From NCBI GenBank assembly GCA_023419535.1, contig JAEZXX010000049.1, positions 1-17,495 of the forward strand: 17,495 nt of DNA, given 5' to 3'. Shown here piece by piece: positions 14,663 through 17,495 of this stretch. The notes under the pieces are model-generated. The model worked only from the letters and a program-made list of their open reading frames with translations. It did not search any database and was not told the origin of the DNA. Each line of letters starts with the position of its first letter. The stretch's first letter is position 1. Source of the DNA: Pseudomonadota bacterium (GTDB lineage Bacteria; Pseudomonadota; Alphaproteobacteria; Rhizobiales; Rhizobiaceae). The position numbers were made by a program, and so were the translations under genes.

Positions 14663-16447
14663 ATGTGGAAATCGGTCTCCAGAGAGCGGTACCTCTATTT
14701 GCGCGGAAGCCGCTTCTATGTCCGGCGGCGTGTGCCAACCGCCCTGCGAAGCGAGTTTGGGTCTGAATTTCTGATCGAAGCGTTGGGTACGAGCGATCGG
14801 AAAGAGGCTGTTCGTCTTGCAACCTACGTCAATCAGCAACACCAGCTTCGGTTAGATGAGGCGGCCGGCCGCCTTACGCCCGCTCCCAACAGTCGCAAGT
14901 TCGACGACATCCCGATCGGCGAGATCGAACTCATGGTCGCCCAATGGTTCGCGTTGGGCTACCGGGCGATGGCTAGGCTGTTTGTTAGCGAGCAGCGGGA
15001 AGCCGTTGAGACCGGAGATACCAATCTGGATCACGACCCGACGGTTCGGAAAAGGAACCTTAAAGCCAACCAGAGCCTCCTCTACCTACCGGACCACCCT
15101 GCGCATACCGAGATCCTCGCGCCGGCCATCACCGACCTGATCCGCAAGAACGGGCTAGCGCATCGGTTTTACGACAACGGTGGGATTTTGCTTAGAAGCC
15201 GCCTCGAACTCGTCGCAGATCGCGCGGGCTCGAAATACCGTTTGTTCGTCGATTTGGTCCGTAGAGCGACCATCGAACTGATCAGCCAGGAGCTACAGCA
15301 GCTTTCCGACGGCGCCATCGCGATTAACGACCCGGACTTGCGTCAGATCGTGCACGAGCCGAAGAGGGGGAGAAAGGTTGCCATTTCGCTCGGGCAACTG
15401 ATCGAGGAGTTCAAGGGCGATCCCCGTCGCGGGACAGTCCGCCGAAAGGTCGAATTGGACTACGGGCTCGTTTTCCGTGTCCTGCAGGAAGTCGTCGGTT
15501 TCGAGCGTCGATTGCGCGATGTTGATCGAGACGATTGCAAGGCGGTGAGAGACCTCCTGCAGAAGATGCCGTCGAACTCGACCAAACTGTATCCGGATCT
15601 GACATTCGCTGAGGCTTGCGCCAAAGGTGCGCGGGACGGTCGTCCGGTTCTCAGTCCGACAACAGTCAACAGCTACCTCGTCAAGATGAGCACCCTGTTC
15701 AAGTATGGCGTCGACGAAGAGCGGATCGGCCGAAACCCCGCGAAATCTCTGACCATTCCTGGCCACGATCACTCGGAAGACGATCGGCATCCCTTCTCGG
15801 ACGAGCAACTCAGCAGGATCTTTTCCGCTCCGATCTTTACCGGATGCGTGGACGACGCACGGGGCTGGGCAACTGCAGGTTCAAGCCGACCAAGAGGGAC
15901 CCGGTTCTGGATACCTCTCATCGCTCTCTTCCAGGGCATGCGCCTAAATGAAATCTGCCAGCTTCAGGTGAACGACCTGTCCGATGCCGAGGGCATCCCA
16001 GTGTTTCACATACGGGCCGATGAGGGTGATAAGCGCATTAAGACTGTTTCAGGGCGGCGGCGAGTACCGGTCCACTCGTCCCTGCTCGATCTGGGCCTTC
16101 TGGACTACCGCGACCGTATGCGCTCGACCGAGCAGGGCCGGCTTTTTCCCGACCTAAAAAAGGACAGCCGAGGCTACTACTCAGACGGCTTCCAGAAGTG
16201 GTTCGCTCGCCTGGTGGAGAAGCAGGACGCTGCCGCCGCTAAAACCTCCTTCCACTCGTTCCGACATAACTGGCGCAACGCCTTGCGGGACGGCGACTTT
16301 CCGGTTCCACAGGAGCGGGTGAGGCTTATCGGCGGCTGGAAGCGAACTGAGACTGATGAGCGGTATGGTTCCGATCTTAGGATGGCAACGGTTAAGCACG
16401 ATATTGAGAAGGTTGCCTACCCAGAGGTCGTAAAATTGGTTTCGTGA
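14663..16447 (+). CDS. Tyrosine recombinase (island integrase)
   Basis: This 594-residue site-specific recombinase probably inserted the downstream DNA at the adjacent tRNA. The N-terminus (YLYLRGSRFYVRRRVPTALR, then EALGTSDRKEAVRLA) is the short beta-rich module (DUF6538-like) seen on many proteobacterial tRNA-associated integrases. A SAM-like core-binding region lies around residues 260-370. In the catalytic domain I see R427 (GMRLNEIC), H531 and R534 (HSFRHNW), W559 in the place of the third His (IGGWKRTET) and the nucleophile Y568 (DERYGSD). All the main positions are present, so it may be active. ATG 14663 is preferred over TTG 14630 because the conserved N-terminus begins there. The longer length comes from the N-terminal extension, normal for this subgroup. 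Codon use is less GC-rich than the genes to its left. Confidence 0.93.
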   Translation: MWKSVSRERYLYLRGSRFYVRRRVPTALRSEFGSEFLIEALGTSDRKEAVRLATYVNQQHQLRLDEAAGRLTPAPNSRKFDDIPIGEIELMVAQWFALGYRAMARLFVSEQREAVETGDTNLDHDPTVRKRNLKANQSLLYLPDHPAHTEILAPAITDLIRKNGLAHRFYDNGGILLRSRLELVADRAGSKYRLFVDLVRRATIELISQELQQLSDGAIAINDPDLRQIVHEPKRGRKVAISLGQLIEEFKGDPRRGTVRRKVELDYGLVFRVLQEVVGFERRLRDVDRDDCKAVRDLLQKMPSNSTKLYPDLTFAEACAKGARDGRPVLSPTTVNSYLVKMSTLFKYGVDEERIGRNPAKSLTIPGHDHSEDDRHPFSDEQLSRIFSAPIFTGCVDDARGWATAGSSRPRGTRFWIPLIALFQGMRLNEICQLQVNDLSDAEGIPVFHIRADEGDKRIKTVSGRRRVPVHSSLLDLGLLDYRDRMRSTEQGRLFPDLKKDSRGYYSDGFQKWFARLVEKQDAAAAKTSFHSFRHNWRNALRDGDFPVPQERVRLIGGWKRTETDERYGSDLRMATVKHDIEKVAYPEVVKLVS

Positions 16448-16782
16448 TCGATGGCGCAGTTGTCGAACGCTAGGATGTCAAGATCATGTACGTTCTGGTG
16501 CGCCGATGCTAACAAGCCGAAAGTCCAAACAGAAATCGATGCGCTGTGGCAGTGGGGCCGTTTCATCATTTGGGGGTGTTTCGACGTTTAACCCTCGATT
16601 GTGACTGATACGACGGCCACCTGCAGGCGGCCTTAGCATCACTTGACCCCCATCTAAGCCGTGTTCAATTGCCCGCTTCGAGCAGTTTCGTGCAACTGTT
16701 GCACCACACAAAGTTCGGTCGCCATCGGCAGGCTCCAGCCCGCAGATGAGGATATGCCTTTATGCAAACCCCCTTCTATCGC
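16448..16782. other. Gene-free stretch inside the island
   Basis: These 335 nt separate the convergent integrase and HNH gene ends. There is a 13-bp near-perfect palindrome TGCAAC-T-GTTGCA at 16691-16703. The only minus-strand frame (16484-16711) has no recognisable content and looks spurious. Composition is mixed and it may contain decayed mobile-element sequence, but I cannot identify any. Confidence 0.4.
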
Positions 16783-17370
16783 TTATCCTTCGACGAACCG
16801 TTCTCGATGGCGAGCGAGGTAAGCGGGGTTCGGCCAAAGCCGACGATCGTTGGGAAGGTGCAACGTCTCCGACTGCTGGCGGAAAAGTGGTCGTAGTTCA
16901 GGCGGCACCCTGTTGTGCGAGACGAGTAAACGGTAGTCGTCCGCAACCGAAATCAGGTGGCGGTCAAACATCCAATGCACGGTCCCAGACAGCGCGATCC
17001 CGTTCTGTACGGTGTCGGGACCGCCTTCGACAACCGGCCATATATGCGCCGCCTGGACTTCCGGGCGGCCGCCTCCGTTGATCATGCGCAGGCCGGTTAC
17101 GGCGCACCTTCGGTCGTAGGCGTCGCGGACGTGCTTCCGGAAGTTAGCGTCTCGGATCGTTCTATTCAGGAGCATGCGCACGACACGTCGCACCGTCGGA
17201 GCGGTATCGTCGACCAGGGACAGCGTCTCCGGATCCAGCGCCGGCCGTTCCAAGCCAACCAGAAGCGCAGCACGCGGATCTATCGTTGCGGCGAGACCTC
17301 GCGTCGCGATGGAAACGAAGTCGTCGTCCGACAACCGACGAACCGACCTCCCTCTCAGGTAGATGCCGAC
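16783..17370 (-). pseudogene. HNH endonuclease, 5' end removed by IS630 insertion
   Basis: The minus-strand frame runs without a stop from the IS630 border (17370) to TAA at 16783-16785. It begins GIYLRGRSVRRLSDDDFVSI at the border, which reads like the interior of a stand-alone HNH endonuclease family, and continues to the nuclease core. That core is AVTGLRMINGGGRPEVQAAH, then IWPV, GGPDTVQNGIALSGTVHW and MFDRHLISV. Family members as I remember them are about 290 residues, so roughly the first 100 are missing. A caller may start it at the TTG codon 17334 (183 residues), but the homologous reading extends upstream of that codon to the element border. The nuclease core is intact, but without its N-terminal domain and promoter the gene is probably dead. 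A shortened protein expressed from the element cannot be excluded. The role of this family is not well defined, with restriction-like or mobile DNA functions suggested by the fold. Confidence 0.8.
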
Positions 17371-17388
17371 TAGAGCGTTTTCCGATCA
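17371..17388. mobile_element. Left end of an IS630-family element
   Basis: TA at 17371-17372 is followed by GAGCGTTTTCCGATCA, a terminal sequence of the kind found on rhizobial IS630-family elements, which insert at and duplicate TA. The transposase stop (TCA at 17386-17388 on the plus strand) lies within this end. The other end is outside the window, so the inverted repeat cannot be checked here. Confidence 0.65.
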
Positions 17389-17495
17389 GTTTGCGTCGTA
17401 TCCAGCGGCCTTGAAGTAGTTGGCGCATTCGGTTGGCGCAAAGAGCGGGATAAGCGTGCCGACGGCCTTCCAGAGCGCCTCGACCGAGCGCTCTG
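17386..17495 (-). CDS. IS630-family transposase, C-terminal 35 residues (partial)
   Basis: Read on the minus strand the last residues are ERSVEALWKAVGTLIP, then LFAPTECANYFKAAGYDAN and a TGA stop. The PTECANYF-AAGYDAN ending is characteristic of IS630-family DDE transposases common in Rhizobiales. The upstream part lies right of the window. It shares strand and reading frame with the broken HNH gene next to it, separated by its own stop codon. Confidence 0.88.
   Translation of the reverse strand, partial: ERSVEALWKAVGTLIPLFAPTECANYFKAAGYDAN

Noticed and set aside
16783..17495. HNH gene as part of a defence system or CRISPR locus
   Set aside because: No partner defence genes and no repeat-spacer pattern are visible in the window, and the gene is truncated.

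Overview
The window is GC-rich chromosomal DNA from an alphaproteobacterium, most likely Hyphomicrobiales (Rhizobiales). The basis is the gene order fdoGHI-fdhE-selA-selB-selC, the OpgC-type glucan modification gene, the dense coding on both strands and the IS630 type at the right edge. A species cannot be named from this sequence.

Layout. (1) 1-1446, minus strand: the first 41 codons of an EF-Tu gene (tuf) with a candidate promoter, preceded by an opgC-like membrane acyltransferase gene. (2) 1684-13330: a consolidated selenium block. On the minus strand, in transcription order, it holds fdoG (a selenoprotein, with an in-frame UGA at codon 199 and a bacterial SECIS hairpin 11 nt downstream), fdoH, fdoI, fdhE, selA, a Sel1-repeat gene, selB and the selenocysteine tRNA gene selC. 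selD is divergent on the plus strand. (3) 13415-14203: a secreted, low-complexity Pro/Ala/Glu-rich protein of unknown function. (4) 14499-14574: a CAU-anticodon tRNA, probably tRNA-Ile2, followed at once by a tyrosine recombinase. This looks like the left end of an integrated island whose composition is visibly less GC-rich. (5) 16783-17495: the C-terminal part of an HNH endonuclease gene, cut at its 5' end by an IS630-family element whose transposase C-terminus runs off the window.

How the genes work together. SelD makes selenophosphate, SelA converts seryl-tRNA(Sec) to selenocysteyl-tRNA(Sec), and selC supplies the tRNA. SelB delivers it to the UGA of fdoG by reading the SECIS hairpin. FdoGHI is a Tat-exported, membrane-anchored formate:quinone oxidoreductase, and FdhE is its maturation factor. 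The sulfur-transfer factor FdhD is not in the window. The Sel1-repeat gene overlaps both selA and selB by 1-4 nt, so it is translationally coupled to the decoding machinery and has no assigned role there. It is the best candidate in the window for undescribed biology. The divergent fdoG/selD region carries a well-formed sigma70-like promoter for fdoG with a TTGGA-N5-TCCAA dyad in its spacer.
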